Source: Candidatus Cottocaccamicrobium excrementipullorum (GTDB lineage Bacteria > Bacillota > Clostridia > Lachnospirales > Lachnospiraceae). From it: 60,695 nucleotides of DNA. Of the stretch, positions 13,439-21,921 are shown piece after piece (positions within the stretch are counted from its first letter, which is position 1; each line of letters begins with the position of its first letter). A program made the position numbers and the translations under genes. The stretch covers positions 1-60,695 of the forward strand of contig DVFL01000033.1 in the NCBI GenBank assembly GCA_018713255.1, written 5' to 3'. Below the pieces are notes generated by a model, which was given only the letters and a program-made list of their open reading frames with translations, made no database searches and was not told the origin of the DNA.

Positions 13439-13467
13439 TTGCCTTTTTCACAAAAAAATGGTATACT
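13439..13467 (+). promoter_or_regulatory. Promoter of the small membrane protein gene
   Basis: TTGCCT (13439-13444), 17-nt spacer ending TGG, TATACT (13462-13467). It is divergent from, and only 11 bp away from, the rpoB promoter. Confidence 0.8.
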
Positions 13468-13526
13468 AATTTGGATAACGGGCGGGCACAAAAGCCTGTC
13501 ACACATAGGATTGGAGGGTACCCCAA

Positions 13527-13988
13527 GTGAATACTTTTTTAACGGTAGTGACGGTGGTCCTGGCTGTCGTACTAATCTTTCTGGTAGTGATGTATTTCCT
13601 GGGACGGAGACTGGAAAAGCAGCAGAATGAACAGCAGGCCATGCTGAAGGCCGCTGAGCAGGTTGTGTCCATGCTGGTGATCGACAAGAAGAAACTGAAA
13701 ATGAAAGATTCCGGACTTCCCAAAATGGTAATCGACAAAACGCCAAAGTACATGTTCTGGGCAAAGGTTCCCATTGTAAAAGCTAAAGTAGGTCCCAGAA
13801 TTATGACCCTGATTGCTGACGAGCGGGTATTTCAGCAGCTTCCCGTAAAGACAGAAGCCAAGGTAGTGATCAGCGGAATTTACATCACGCAGATCAAAAG
13901 CGTCCGTGGAGGAAAGCTGGAGACGCCTCCGAAGAAAAAAGGACTTCTCTCCCGTTTCCGCAAGGACAAGCCCAAAACCAATAAGTAA
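13527..13988 (+). CDS. Small single-pass membrane protein of unknown function
   Basis: 153 residues, GTG start at 13527 with GGAGGG 8 nt upstream. An N-terminal membrane segment (residues about 4-26, TFLTVVTVVLAVVLIFLVV) is followed by a basic linker and a cytoplasmic domain of about 100 residues (DKTPKYMFWAKVPIVKAKVGPRIMTLIADERVFQQL...), ending in a Lys-rich tail KGLLSRFRKDKPKTNK. I do not recognise the family. It is a single-gene unit between its own promoter, which is shared back-to-back with that of rpoB, and a strong terminator. Confidence 0.7.
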   Translation: MNTFLTVVTVVLAVVLIFLVVMYFLGRRLEKQQNEQQAMLKAAEQVVSMLVIDKKKLKMKDSGLPKMVIDKTPKYMFWAKVPIVKAKVGPRIMTLIADERVFQQLPVKTEAKVVISGIYITQIKSVRGGKLETPPKKKGLLSRFRKDKPKTNK

Positions 13989-13991
13989 ACC

Positions 13992-14040
13992 AAGGACCGG
14001 TTTTTTCCAACAGATCATTGGAGAAAACCGGTCCTTTTCT
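13992..14040. terminator. Bidirectional terminator between convergent genes
   Basis: AAGGACCGGTTTTTTCC (13992-14008) pairs with GGAGAAAACCGGTCCTT (14020-14036), followed by T-rich sequence; the opposite strand also runs into A/T. It serves the gene ending at 13988 and the DUF1934 gene ending at 14066. Confidence 0.85.
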
Positions 14041-14065
14041 TTTTATTTTTTTTGTTTTTTCAGCG

Positions 14066-14512
14066 CTAGCTCCGCAGATTTACCTGCGCCTGAGAGCGGG
14101 ACTGAATATCTACCACAATATTGCATTCCGATACATGCTGATAATTAATGTCCAGAGAATATTCTACCCGAACCTTTAAACTATTCTCCGATTCATCAAT
14201 GGAAATATTTCTGGTATTCAGGCCTACCATCATTTCTCCCATAGGGGTGGCATAGCAGGTCAGCCGCTTTTTATTGCGTTCAAAGGTCATGTGCACATTG
14301 GTCACGCCGGTTTTGATAATATCCATGCTGTCCGGCTGAATCTTGATGGTATTGCGGATCACTCCCTCATATCCTTCCAGCACCTCGTCATATAAAATAT
14401 AGTGCTTTCCGTTTTTTTGATAGTAAGCTCCTGTGGTGATCATTTCCACATCTCCGCTTTCTCCATCGGTCAACTGCACGCCGCTGATGGTAATCAATAC
14501 ATCCTTCGTCAT
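14066..14512 (-). CDS. DUF1934 (YwiB-like) calycin-fold protein
   Basis: 148 residues. The ATG overlaps the ddl stop by 4 nt (TAAATGA context with GAGGG just upstream), a sign of translational coupling. The pattern MTKDVLITISGVQ...GAYYQKNGKHYILYDE...IKIQPDSMDIIKTG...MTFERNKK...TPMGEMMVGL matches the DUF1934 family, a small beta-barrel of the lipocalin-like type found across Firmicutes. The biochemical role is not known. Pairing with ddl suggests co-expression with wall synthesis, nothing more. Confidence 0.85.
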   Translation of the reverse strand: MTKDVLITISGVQLTDGESGDVEMITTGAYYQKNGKHYILYDEVLEGYEGVIRNTIKIQPDSMDIIKTGVTNVHMTFERNKKRLTCYATPMGEMMVGLNTRNISIDESENSLKVRVEYSLDINYQHVSECNIVVDIQSRSQAQVNLRS

Positions 14513-15594
14513 TTACCCTCGTCTCCCTGCCGGCCCCAGCGATTCAGTCCATGCTCTAAAAGCTTGTTCACCAGTTCCTTTTTGGTGATTCCCCGGGCCT
14601 CCCACAGCTCAGGATACATGCTGATGGCAGTAAAGCCAGGCATGGTGTTAATCTCGTTGAATATAATTCTTCCGCTTTCTTCCACAAAAAAGTCTACTCT
14701 GGCCAGGCCGTAGCCGTCCACTGCCTTAAAAATAGCTTCCGCAATAGCCGGAATTTTATCCGCAGCATTGCCGGGAAGAACTGGATCCACCACAGTTTTG
14801 GACTGAGGGTTGTGATACTTCGCTTCATAGTCATAGAACTGGGCCGCTGCCAGGATTTCTCCTACGCCGCTGGCTCTGACCGGCTCACTGCCTCCGCCGA
14901 AAACAGCACATTCCACTTCGTGTCCTCTGATCATCTCCTCCACCAGGATTTTCCGGTCCTCTGCCGCCGCCGTCTGCAGCGCGGCTTTAAGCTCCTGACG
15001 GTTATCTGCACGACTCACTCCTCGGGAAGATCCGGCATTCGCCGGCTTTACAAAGACAGGATACGGGAGACTCTTTTCAATCCTATCTGCCACTTTCTCC
15101 AGATCTGCCAGCTCTTCCCGCATCACCGGTTCAAAGGCCGCCTGATCTACCCCAAGACGGGCGGCAACAATCTTCGTAAACAGTTTATCCATGGAAATGG
15201 CAGAAGCCAAAACTCCGCATCCCACATAAGGAATCCGGGCTAACTCCAAAAGTCCCTGGATCGTCCCGTCTTCTCCGTACAAACCGTGAAGCACGGGGAA
15301 AACCACATCTACAGGCCAAAAAGAAGTTTTTCCCATTTCATCCATTAACATAACACTCTTTTTCCCTGCATCAGGGAGAAGAAAAGCCTGGGTATGGCTC
15401 TCACGCCACGTTCCGGCCTTTACCTCTTCTAGGGATTCTGCCTTCAGCCATCGTCCCTCTTTGGTAATTCCGATTAAAAGCAGATCATAACGTTCCTGAT
15501 CAATCTGCTCTATAATATTAGCGGCAGACATACAGGAAACCTCATGTTCCGATGACTGGCCGCCAAACATTACCGCTGTTTTTATCCGATTCAT
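14509..15594 (-). CDS. ddl: D-alanine--D-alanine ligase
   Basis: 361 residues, ATG 15594 with AGGAG 10 nt upstream. It is an ATP-grasp enzyme: N-terminal VMFGGQSSEHEVSC, substrate loop FPVLHGLYGEDGTIQGLLE, ATP-binding FVKPANAGSSRGVS, and the Mg-binding FNEINTMPGFT. The omega-loop tyrosine (FYDYEAKY) is the residue typical of D-Ala-D-Ala ligases, not of the VanA D-Ala-D-Lac type, so normal vancomycin-sensitive precursors are expected. It makes the dipeptide joined by MurF to UDP-MurNAc-tripeptide in the cytoplasm. The DUF1934 gene is coupled downstream. Confidence 0.95.
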   Translation of the reverse strand: MNRIKTAVMFGGQSSEHEVSCMSAANIIEQIDQERYDLLLIGITKEGRWLKAESLEEVKAGTWRESHTQAFLLPDAGKKSVMLMDEMGKTSFWPVDVVFPVLHGLYGEDGTIQGLLELARIPYVGCGVLASAISMDKLFTKIVAARLGVDQAAFEPVMREELADLEKVADRIEKSLPYPVFVKPANAGSSRGVSRADNRQELKAALQTAAAEDRKILVEEMIRGHEVECAVFGGGSEPVRASGVGEILAAAQFYDYEAKYHNPQSKTVVDPVLPGNAADKIPAIAEAIFKAVDGYGLARVDFFVEESGRIIFNEINTMPGFTAISMYPELWEARGITKKELVNKLLEHGLNRWGRQGDEGK

Positions 15595-15702
15595 TGTTTT
15601 TATCTCCTCTGCTTAATGTCCTCTGCATTTTATCGCCTCACCTTTTCTTTTCAAAATATCTCGCAAAAGAAAACTTCTGTGAAGCTGGGACTGCACGTTT
15701 AT

Positions 15703-15730
15703 ATTATAGCATATCTGCCCATAATTACAA
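15703..15730 (-). promoter_or_regulatory. Promoter of ddl-DUF1934
   Basis: TTGTAA (15725-15730), a 16-nt spacer and extended -10 TGC-TATAAT (15703-15708). The leader to the ddl ATG is about 100 nt. Confidence 0.65.
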
Positions 15731-15792
15731 ATAGAATCGAAATCTTCAAAAAAACGGATCAGAAAAAACGAGGAAAAAGGAGATATATAAAT

Positions 15793-16443
15793 ATGAAGAA
15801 ACCGCTGCATACAAAAAGACAAATTCTGGCAGCTCTGGCCTGTCTGCTGGCTGCTGCCTTTTTATGGAATATGCAGGTGCGAAAAGAACAGCAGGAACTT
15901 GCTGCCAGAATCTCCCCTTCTATTTTGCGGTTTCATGTAATCGCCAATAGCAACGGGAAAGAAGACCAGGAACTCAAACTCAAGGTAAAGTCTTTTCTTC
16001 TTAAGGAAATCTACCGCCAAATAAGCCAGGAATCAGGAAATCAGGAATTGGGAAAGAAGCAGCTTTGTACCTGGCTTTCTCTCAGGAAAGAACAGCTGGC
16101 CCAGGAAACAGAAAACTTTCTTCATGAATTCGGAAAAGAAATGAAGGTCTCCGCAGAATTGAAAACCGTTGAATTTCCCGAAAAATTTTACGGCAGTCTC
16201 CGCCTTCCTGCCGGGTCTTATGATGCTTTTCAAGTTACCCTTGGGCAGGGACGGGGAAGAAACTGGTGGTGTGTGCTCTATCCAAAACTCTGCCTGACAA
16301 AAGACGCGGTCCAGGAAACCCCGGAATCCTCTCTGGAAACTTTAAAAGTTTTGCTGTCTCCGGAAGATTACCAGGCCGTTACCCGGCCGCGTCCAAATCT
16401 GCATATTCGTTTTGCCTTTTTGAAAGCATTCCATCCAAACTAA
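15793..16443 (+). CDS. spoIIR: Stage II sporulation protein R
   Basis: 216 residues, ATG 15793 after AAAGGAGA at about 10 nt. An N-terminal membrane or signal segment (RQILAALACLLAAAFLWNM) is followed by the family hallmark ISPSILRFHVIANSNGKEDQ and ...LKVKSFLLKEI, and later LGQGRGRNWWCVLYPKLC. SpoIIR is made in the forespore under SigF and crosses into the intermembrane space to trigger SpoIIGA processing of pro-SigE in the mother cell. Its presence is the best evidence here that the organism belongs to a spore-forming lineage. I could not find a convincing SigF promoter in the short upstream gap. Confidence 0.92.
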   Translation: MKKPLHTKRQILAALACLLAAAFLWNMQVRKEQQELAARISPSILRFHVIANSNGKEDQELKLKVKSFLLKEIYRQISQESGNQELGKKQLCTWLSLRKEQLAQETENFLHEFGKEMKVSAELKTVEFPEKFYGSLRLPAGSYDAFQVTLGQGRGRNWWCVLYPKLCLTKDAVQETPESSLETLKVLLSPEDYQAVTRPRPNLHIRFAFLKAFHPN

Positions 16444-16475
16444 TCATGCCCTGCCAGACAGTCAGAACATGAAGA

Positions 16476-17654
16476 TTACTGAGCCAGCTCTCCCAAGCCG
16501 TTCACACCCCAGTAATAATTCAGCATGGCTTGAGTCATATTAAGCTTAGCGGACTGATAAGCGGCGCTGGCAGCATCATAAGCAATTTCCTGCCCAATGA
16601 ATTCTGCTCGTCCCAACATTCCCAGCTGATATTTCTGCTGGGCCCCATTCCAGCTCAGCTGAGCCGCCTGAAAAGCGGTTTCCTGAGCCTTTAAGGCTGC
16701 CCGCCGTTCAAACAAAGTCTGATACAAGCTATCCAAAGTAATGGAAAGCTGCTGGCTGGCCTGATCCACACCTCTTGAGCGGGCCAGATAATCCTTGTTT
16801 TCGTAAATTCCATCTCCGTCAACATCTGCGGGACTGGAATTGCGCATATTGATAATTGTGTAGTTATTGCCCGGAGCAGCCGCTTTGTCTGCTTCCAGAT
16901 CAATCGAATCAATCTGACTTACATCAGGCTCAGGAATAGCTCCAATGACCACATCACTGTCATAATCCCATCCAGTCATCAACAGAAGGCTCCGCTTCAC
17001 GGAAGCCATCTGATCATTCAGCGATGCCAGAGAAGACTGGGCAGAATGCAGACTGGCCTGGGCCGAGAGGATGTCGGTTTGGGTCGCCATGCCAATTTCA
17101 CCTTGGGTTCCGGAAATTGCTGCCAGCTGACTGTAAAGTTCCACTTGCTTTTCCAGGGTGGCTTGATTAACCGCCATCTGGTTGTACGCTACCATCAGCT
17201 GCTGACAAGCAGAAGTAAACATCTTCCGGTACTGTCTGGTATTCCGGTCAATCATGATATCTTTGCGGTTGTCCTGCTGGATATATGAGCTGGACAACCG
17301 TCTTACAATAGCTTTGTTGATTTGATACATGGCTGCCGACTCATAATCTCCATCATCCATAGCTTCCTCATAAAGAACCTCAAACTCGTTTTCCGCTTCA
17401 TGATAATCTGCGATGTTGGTTTCCACCGTATCATAGCTGTCATTGATAGTACGCAGAATCTGCTGAATCGTTGGATTAAAATTTTCCACTCTGGCTTCCA
17501 GCTCATCATATTCCAAAACATTATCCTGGAGACTGGCCCACTGTTCTTCACTCATCTCTTCCGGTTTCTCACCAGCGAAGGCATAACCAGGAAAAGACAT
17601 GGACAGACACAGAAAAATCGGCAAAAGAGATTTTTTCATAACCTTCCATTTCAT
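16476..17654 (-). CDS. TolC-family coiled-coil protein, barrel-less, with a Ca-loop-like insert (paralogue B)
   Basis: 392 residues, ATG 17654 with AAAGGAG 8 nt upstream, 19 nt after the stop of its paralogue. A signal peptide (cut near GYAFA) is followed by the shared opening SEEQWASLQDNVLEYDELE. The rest is nearly all amphipathic helix with the TolC hallmarks (IGMATQTDILSAQASL; YQLGMLGRAEFIGQEIAYDAA). The long beta-strand blocks that form the outer-membrane barrel in Gram-negative TolC are not visible. Residues 277-288 read DVDGDGIYENKD, an EF-hand/dockerin-like calcium-loop pattern in the joint between the two halves. Last gene of the tetR-MFP-RND-tolC operon; it probably extends the pump through the thick wall. 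That role is inferred. Confidence 0.8.
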   Translation of the reverse strand: MKWKVMKKSLLPIFLCLSMSFPGYAFAGEKPEEMSEEQWASLQDNVLEYDELEARVENFNPTIQQILRTINDSYDTVETNIADYHEAENEFEVLYEEAMDDGDYESAAMYQINKAIVRRLSSSYIQQDNRKDIMIDRNTRQYRKMFTSACQQLMVAYNQMAVNQATLEKQVELYSQLAAISGTQGEIGMATQTDILSAQASLHSAQSSLASLNDQMASVKRSLLLMTGWDYDSDVVIGAIPEPDVSQIDSIDLEADKAAAPGNNYTIINMRNSSPADVDGDGIYENKDYLARSRGVDQASQQLSITLDSLYQTLFERRAALKAQETAFQAAQLSWNGAQQKYQLGMLGRAEFIGQEIAYDAASAAYQSAKLNMTQAMLNYYWGVNGLGELAQ

Positions 17655-17673
17655 GGAATTTTCTCCTTTCTGC

Positions 17674-18858
17674 TTATGCAGAAGCTGACGCTGCTGCCAG
17701 CCCGTTTACTGCTCCCTGGTAAGTCTCCCAGGCGGAAAGAAGCGTAAGAGCAGCTGTTTCTACTGCAGAATTTCGTGAAGCCATATTGTAAGTCTCCTGC
17801 TGGTACTCCAGCTGACTGGCCGCTCCAGTCTGATAACGAATCTGAGTAGCCGCCATGGTCTGGGCTTCCACCTGAAGCTGAGTCTGTGCAAGCTGGTAAG
17901 CGGACAGCGCTTCTAACAGAGACTGGTACTTTCCTGTTATATCAGAAGAAATATTCTGTTTACTTTCCCGAATCGTATTCGTCAAATTCTCTCTCGTGGC
18001 CGCGCTGGTGCTGTTTTCATACTGTCTCTGACTTATTTTCAGGGAGTAATTATTTTCAATGGCTCTGGCAATGTCAGACTGCAGATCAATGGCAGTAATC
18101 TCCTCCTCGCTCACCTGAGGAAGGGGGCCAAATTCAGGATCAGCATCATAACTCCAGCCCGCAGCCAGGCAAATCTGCTGTTTTAAGGTTTGGGTATCTT
18201 TTTCATCAGCGATCACCGTACTCTCCAGCTGCTCTAAAGCCTGTCTGGCATTCAGCACATCCAGTTGGGTGGCGCTTCCCACGCCGGCCTGAGCCTGGAC
18301 CACCTGGTACTGTGTTTCCAGGAGGGTTTTATTTTCCTGAGTCAAGGCATTGGCCAACAGCTTCTGCTCATAGGAAATCAAATTCAACTTGGTGGACAGC
18401 ACAAGATTTGCTTCCACCATCTCATACTGGAGATAAACGCTCTGGGCGTCATCTACATTATTGTCCGCCTGCTCCTCCAAACTTTTGGCCTGTGTCTCAT
18501 TAAGCTGAGCGGCCATCAGCATGGTGGCGTAGGAGGTATCGGTAGGATCATCAGGATACTCAATGCTGTCCCGAAGTTCCTGGGCTGCATCCCGGTAGCG
18601 CTGAGCCACATCATCCCGATCTTTTCCCAGGTAATCCCGATAGCTGACCCGGTTATTCAACACCGTAACATTATACTCATGAATCAGGTCAGCAATCTCA
18701 TCGTACTCCAAGGTATTGTCCTGAAGTCTGGCCCATTCTTCCGGGGTCCTGGAAAATTCCGGGCTGTCCGTCTCTGCCGCCCAGCCCGGGGCGGCAGCAG
18801 ACAAAGCCAGCAGGAATGCAAGACCTGCAGCAGCGCATTGTTTTCCTTTCCTCATCAT
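17674..18858 (-). CDS. TolC-family coiled-coil protein, barrel-less (paralogue A)
   Basis: 394 residues, ATG 18858 after AAAGGAT. Signal peptide cut near APGWAA; then TPEEWARLQDNTLEYDEIADLIHEYN, clearly homologous to the start of the downstream paralogue. Two TolC-like helical halves are seen, with GVGSATQLDVLNARQALEQL and YQTGAASQLEYQQETYNMAS at the equivalent turns. Where a normal TolC has about 60 residues of beta strands, this protein runs from helix to helix (SLKISQRQYENSTSAATREN then LTNTIRESKQNISSDITG). No C-terminal membrane anchor or sorting signal is present. In the operon it follows the RND pump by 21 nt. It probably forms a periplasm-like or wall conduit for the pump. Confidence 0.82.
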   Translation of the reverse strand: MMRKGKQCAAAGLAFLLALSAAAPGWAAETDSPEFSRTPEEWARLQDNTLEYDEIADLIHEYNVTVLNNRVSYRDYLGKDRDDVAQRYRDAAQELRDSIEYPDDPTDTSYATMLMAAQLNETQAKSLEEQADNNVDDAQSVYLQYEMVEANLVLSTKLNLISYEQKLLANALTQENKTLLETQYQVVQAQAGVGSATQLDVLNARQALEQLESTVIADEKDTQTLKQQICLAAGWSYDADPEFGPLPQVSEEEITAIDLQSDIARAIENNYSLKISQRQYENSTSAATRENLTNTIRESKQNISSDITGKYQSLLEALSAYQLAQTQLQVEAQTMAATQIRYQTGAASQLEYQQETYNMASRNSAVETAALTLLSAWETYQGAVNGLAAASASA

Positions 18859-18879
18859 TTAATCCTTTCTGAAACGCAA

Positions 18880-21800
18880 TTAATCATTTACATTGTTATT
18901 CGCAGTAAACCGTTTTCCCAGTCGGGTGACAAACCGATAGAAGGTAGGCATCATCAAAAGCATCAGCGTAGTGGAAGCAATCAAACCGCCTACGTTTACC
19001 AAACTGGCTCCCTGCATTGTTTCACCAGAATCACCATATGCCAGCATATTGGGAATTTCGGAAATTACCGTAATAGCCACAGTCATCAAAATCGGCCGCA
19101 TACGGGTAGCGCCGGCTTCTACCAAAGCCTTTTCCAAAGGCATATCTGCCCGCATCTGGTTGGCTGTCTCTACATATAGGATACCGCCGTTTACTACATT
19201 GCCCACCATCATCAAGAATCCCAGCATGGATACCATACTGATGGAGCTTCCCGCCAAGAACAAGAATCCGAAAGCGCCTACCAAACTGAATACAATGGTG
19301 GACATAACCATCAAAGAATATTTCGGCGACTCAAACTGAATAGCCATAGCAATAAAGATCAGGAACACAGCGGTAATCAACGCATTTCCCAAAGAACCAA
19401 GCTCTTCTGCCATCTGTTCATCTGTTGCATTCACTGTCTGAGATACGCCTGGCTGGAACTGCCAGTTTCTTACAAATTCATTAACCGAAGAAGCAGCTGT
19501 ATCCTCATAGCCAGCCTTTACCTGCATGGTAATATTTACCTGGTACACCTTATCTTTACGAACAATCTGCTGAGCGCTGTCTTCATAATAAATATCTGCC
19601 AAATCCTCCAATGGCACATAAGTGCCAGTGGCAGTGGTCAAAAGCATTCCCTTCACCTTATCCAGACTGTTGTACCGATCAGAAGGAAACTCTACCACTA
19701 CATCTACATCCTCGTTATCTACACGGATAGTAGAAGCTGAAACACCGCTTAAATTCGTATAAACTAATGAACCAATGCTGGCGGGTGTCAGGCCTTCTGC
19801 CTGTGCCTTCACCGGATCTACATCAATCTTGATGATCGGCGCCGCATTCTCCACGGAAGAATGAACCTGCATTACATCCTCCCGATCCCGCAGGGCCTCT
19901 GCCAGACGATTTACTTCCTCACGCAGAACATCATAATCTGTTCCCTGGAAATCCAGCTCAATTTGACGTTGAGAACTTCCTATGCTTCCTACTGAACTTC
20001 CCTGCTCCATACTCACCGTGCAGTCTTCCATATAGGCAGCCGTTTCCATCCACTGATCAATGGTTTCGTCTGTGCTCTTTTTCCGGTCGTCTTTCAAATA
20101 TGCCGTTAAGCTCACACTGTTGCCGCTGTTTAAACTTAATCCGCTTCCAGAATAAGTCAGCAGATAGTAATCCAGATCCTCATCAGAGGATACCATCTCT
20201 TCAATGGGCGCCACTACCTCATTTACCTTATCTGTAGTCAAGCCTGGGCGAACATTTATCGTAACATTAACAATACCCTCATCGGACATCGTCATTAATT
20301 CCACCTTCAGCTGAGTAGCCATCAATAACGCGGCAACCAAAACAATAGCGGTAATTCCAAATACCCTCCGAGTTTTGGGAACGACTGCGGGCATATGCCG
20401 GCGATACCAGTTCTGAAGTCCCTTTAATAATCCATTAATAGGCGCATTATCATGCTCCTTAGGATGCCACATGTAGAAGCAAAGAGGAACAATGGTCACT
20501 GCAGAGAACAGTGATGCAATCTGACAGAAAATAATGATCCAGGCCAGCTGAGTAAACATCTGTCCTGTCAATCCAGAAAGCATCAGCAGGGGAACGAATA
20601 CAATACTGTTGGTCACCGTACCGCCAGCAATAGCCCCAATCATACTCTTAGTTCCTTCAACGGCAGCATCGTAATAATTCATTTTCTCTTTCGCCCGGAA
20701 ACATCCGTCCAAAATATTGATGGAGTTATCAACCATCATACCCACGCCGAATACCAGGGAAATCAGAGAAATTACGTTCAAGGAAAAGCCCATAGCCGTC
20801 ATTCCAATCATCGCCAAGACAACGGAGCAGACAATCGATGTACCGATAATCACCGCCGCCTTCACATCGCCGCAGAACAGCCATAAAACGATCATGGAAA
20901 GAAGCACCGCCAGAATTACTGTACTGAACACATCCTGAATGGAGCTTTCAATCATCTCACTAGAATCATTGATAATCGTAAAATGCAGGGCAGGATTGGT
21001 CTGCTCTAATTCCGCAATAGTAGACGTTACCTGCTCAGACACCTCAATAGCCGTAGCACTCTGCTGTTTGCTGATACTGATGGAAATAATATCTTCCCCA
21101 TTATAACGTCCAATAGAAGCCGCATCTTCCAGGGCAAGATAAACATTGGCAATGTCTGAAAGGTGGATAACATTTCCATTCTGAAGAGGAATAGGAATAT
21201 TCTCCAAACTCTCCACACTGTCATAATCGTTGGATACGCTTACTGCCAGCTCCTGATCCCCCACATCAACATTTCCTGCTGGAATGGTAAAGTCCGCGGC
21301 GCCTACAATCTGTGCTACCTGATTTAATGTCAGGTGATATTGCTCCAGCTTTTCTGCCATGAGTTCTACTCTTGCATAGTCCTCCTGACCGCCGGATAAC
21401 GATACCTGACCTACAGAGCTGAGCTTTTCAAACTCAGGAACGATTTTATTCTCCACATAAGTGTAAAGGTTAGACTCCACATCACCGCTTACAGACATGG
21501 TAATGGTAGGCATGGCGTTTACATCCAGCTCCATAATATTGGGCTCATCTGCGTCTTCCGGCATACTGCCCTGAACCCCGTCAATGGCCTTTTTCAAGTT
21601 TATGTAGGCGGTATCCATATTGGTGCCGTATTCATACTGCACCATGATCATGGAAATATTCTCCATGGAATACGACTGAATGGTATCTACGCTGCTTAGG
21701 GAAGATAAGGCATCTTCCTGCACCGAAGTAATCAGCTCTTCCACATCATCAGGGCTGGCTCCGGCATAAACAGTGCTGACCAAAAGCATAGGCAGCTCCA

Positions 21801-21921
21801 TCTCAGGAATCAGCTCCATCCTAGCCCCTACCAGAGACTGGAAGCCAAAATAAGCAATGGTCACCAGGCACAGAATAATGGTAACCGGCCGTCTTAAGGC
21901 AAGCTTTGTTAATCTGATCAT
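18880..21921 (-). CDS. RND-family efflux transporter (SwrC/AcrB-like)
   Basis: 1013 residues, full length. ATG 21921 overlaps the membrane fusion protein stop by 4 nt. N-terminal MIRLTKLALRRPVTIILCLV and two repeated halves, each with a large extracellular loop followed by clusters of membrane segments, are the AcrB/HAE architecture. In the TM4 motif FGVGMMVDNSINILDG the first proton-relay aspartate of AcrB (Asp407) is present as Asp398, but the second is asparagine (Asn399). The TM10 segment (VGNVVNGGILYVETANQ) has no equivalent of Lys940. These differences occur in other HAE-type pumps, so the protein may still be active. Likely substrates are amphiphiles, drugs or lipids; none can be named from sequence. 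MFP and two TolC-like partners share the operon. Confidence 0.92.
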   Translation of the reverse strand: MIRLTKLALRRPVTIILCLVTIAYFGFQSLVGARMELIPEMELPMLLVSTVYAGASPDDVEELITSVQEDALSSLSSVDTIQSYSMENISMIMVQYEYGTNMDTAYINLKKAIDGVQGSMPEDADEPNIMELDVNAMPTITMSVSGDVESNLYTYVENKIVPEFEKLSSVGQVSLSGGQEDYARVELMAEKLEQYHLTLNQVAQIVGAADFTIPAGNVDVGDQELAVSVSNDYDSVESLENIPIPLQNGNVIHLSDIANVYLALEDAASIGRYNGEDIISISISKQQSATAIEVSEQVTSTIAELEQTNPALHFTIINDSSEMIESSIQDVFSTVILAVLLSMIVLWLFCGDVKAAVIIGTSIVCSVVLAMIGMTAMGFSLNVISLISLVFGVGMMVDNSINILDGCFRAKEKMNYYDAAVEGTKSMIGAIAGGTVTNSIVFVPLLMLSGLTGQMFTQLAWIIIFCQIASLFSAVTIVPLCFYMWHPKEHDNAPINGLLKGLQNWYRRHMPAVVPKTRRVFGITAIVLVAALLMATQLKVELMTMSDEGIVNVTINVRPGLTTDKVNEVVAPIEEMVSSDEDLDYYLLTYSGSGLSLNSGNSVSLTAYLKDDRKKSTDETIDQWMETAAYMEDCTVSMEQGSSVGSIGSSQRQIELDFQGTDYDVLREEVNRLAEALRDREDVMQVHSSVENAAPIIKIDVDPVKAQAEGLTPASIGSLVYTNLSGVSASTIRVDNEDVDVVVEFPSDRYNSLDKVKGMLLTTATGTYVPLEDLADIYYEDSAQQIVRKDKVYQVNITMQVKAGYEDTAASSVNEFVRNWQFQPGVSQTVNATDEQMAEELGSLGNALITAVFLIFIAMAIQFESPKYSLMVMSTIVFSLVGAFGFLFLAGSSISMVSMLGFLMMVGNVVNGGILYVETANQMRADMPLEKALVEAGATRMRPILMTVAITVISEIPNMLAYGDSGETMQGASLVNVGGLIASTTLMLLMMPTFYRFVTRLGKRFTANNNVND

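Noticed and set aside
14509-15594. VanA-type D-Ala-D-Lac ligase
   Set aside because: The omega-loop tyrosine of D-Ala-D-Ala ligases is present, and no vanH, vanX or regulator genes are nearby.
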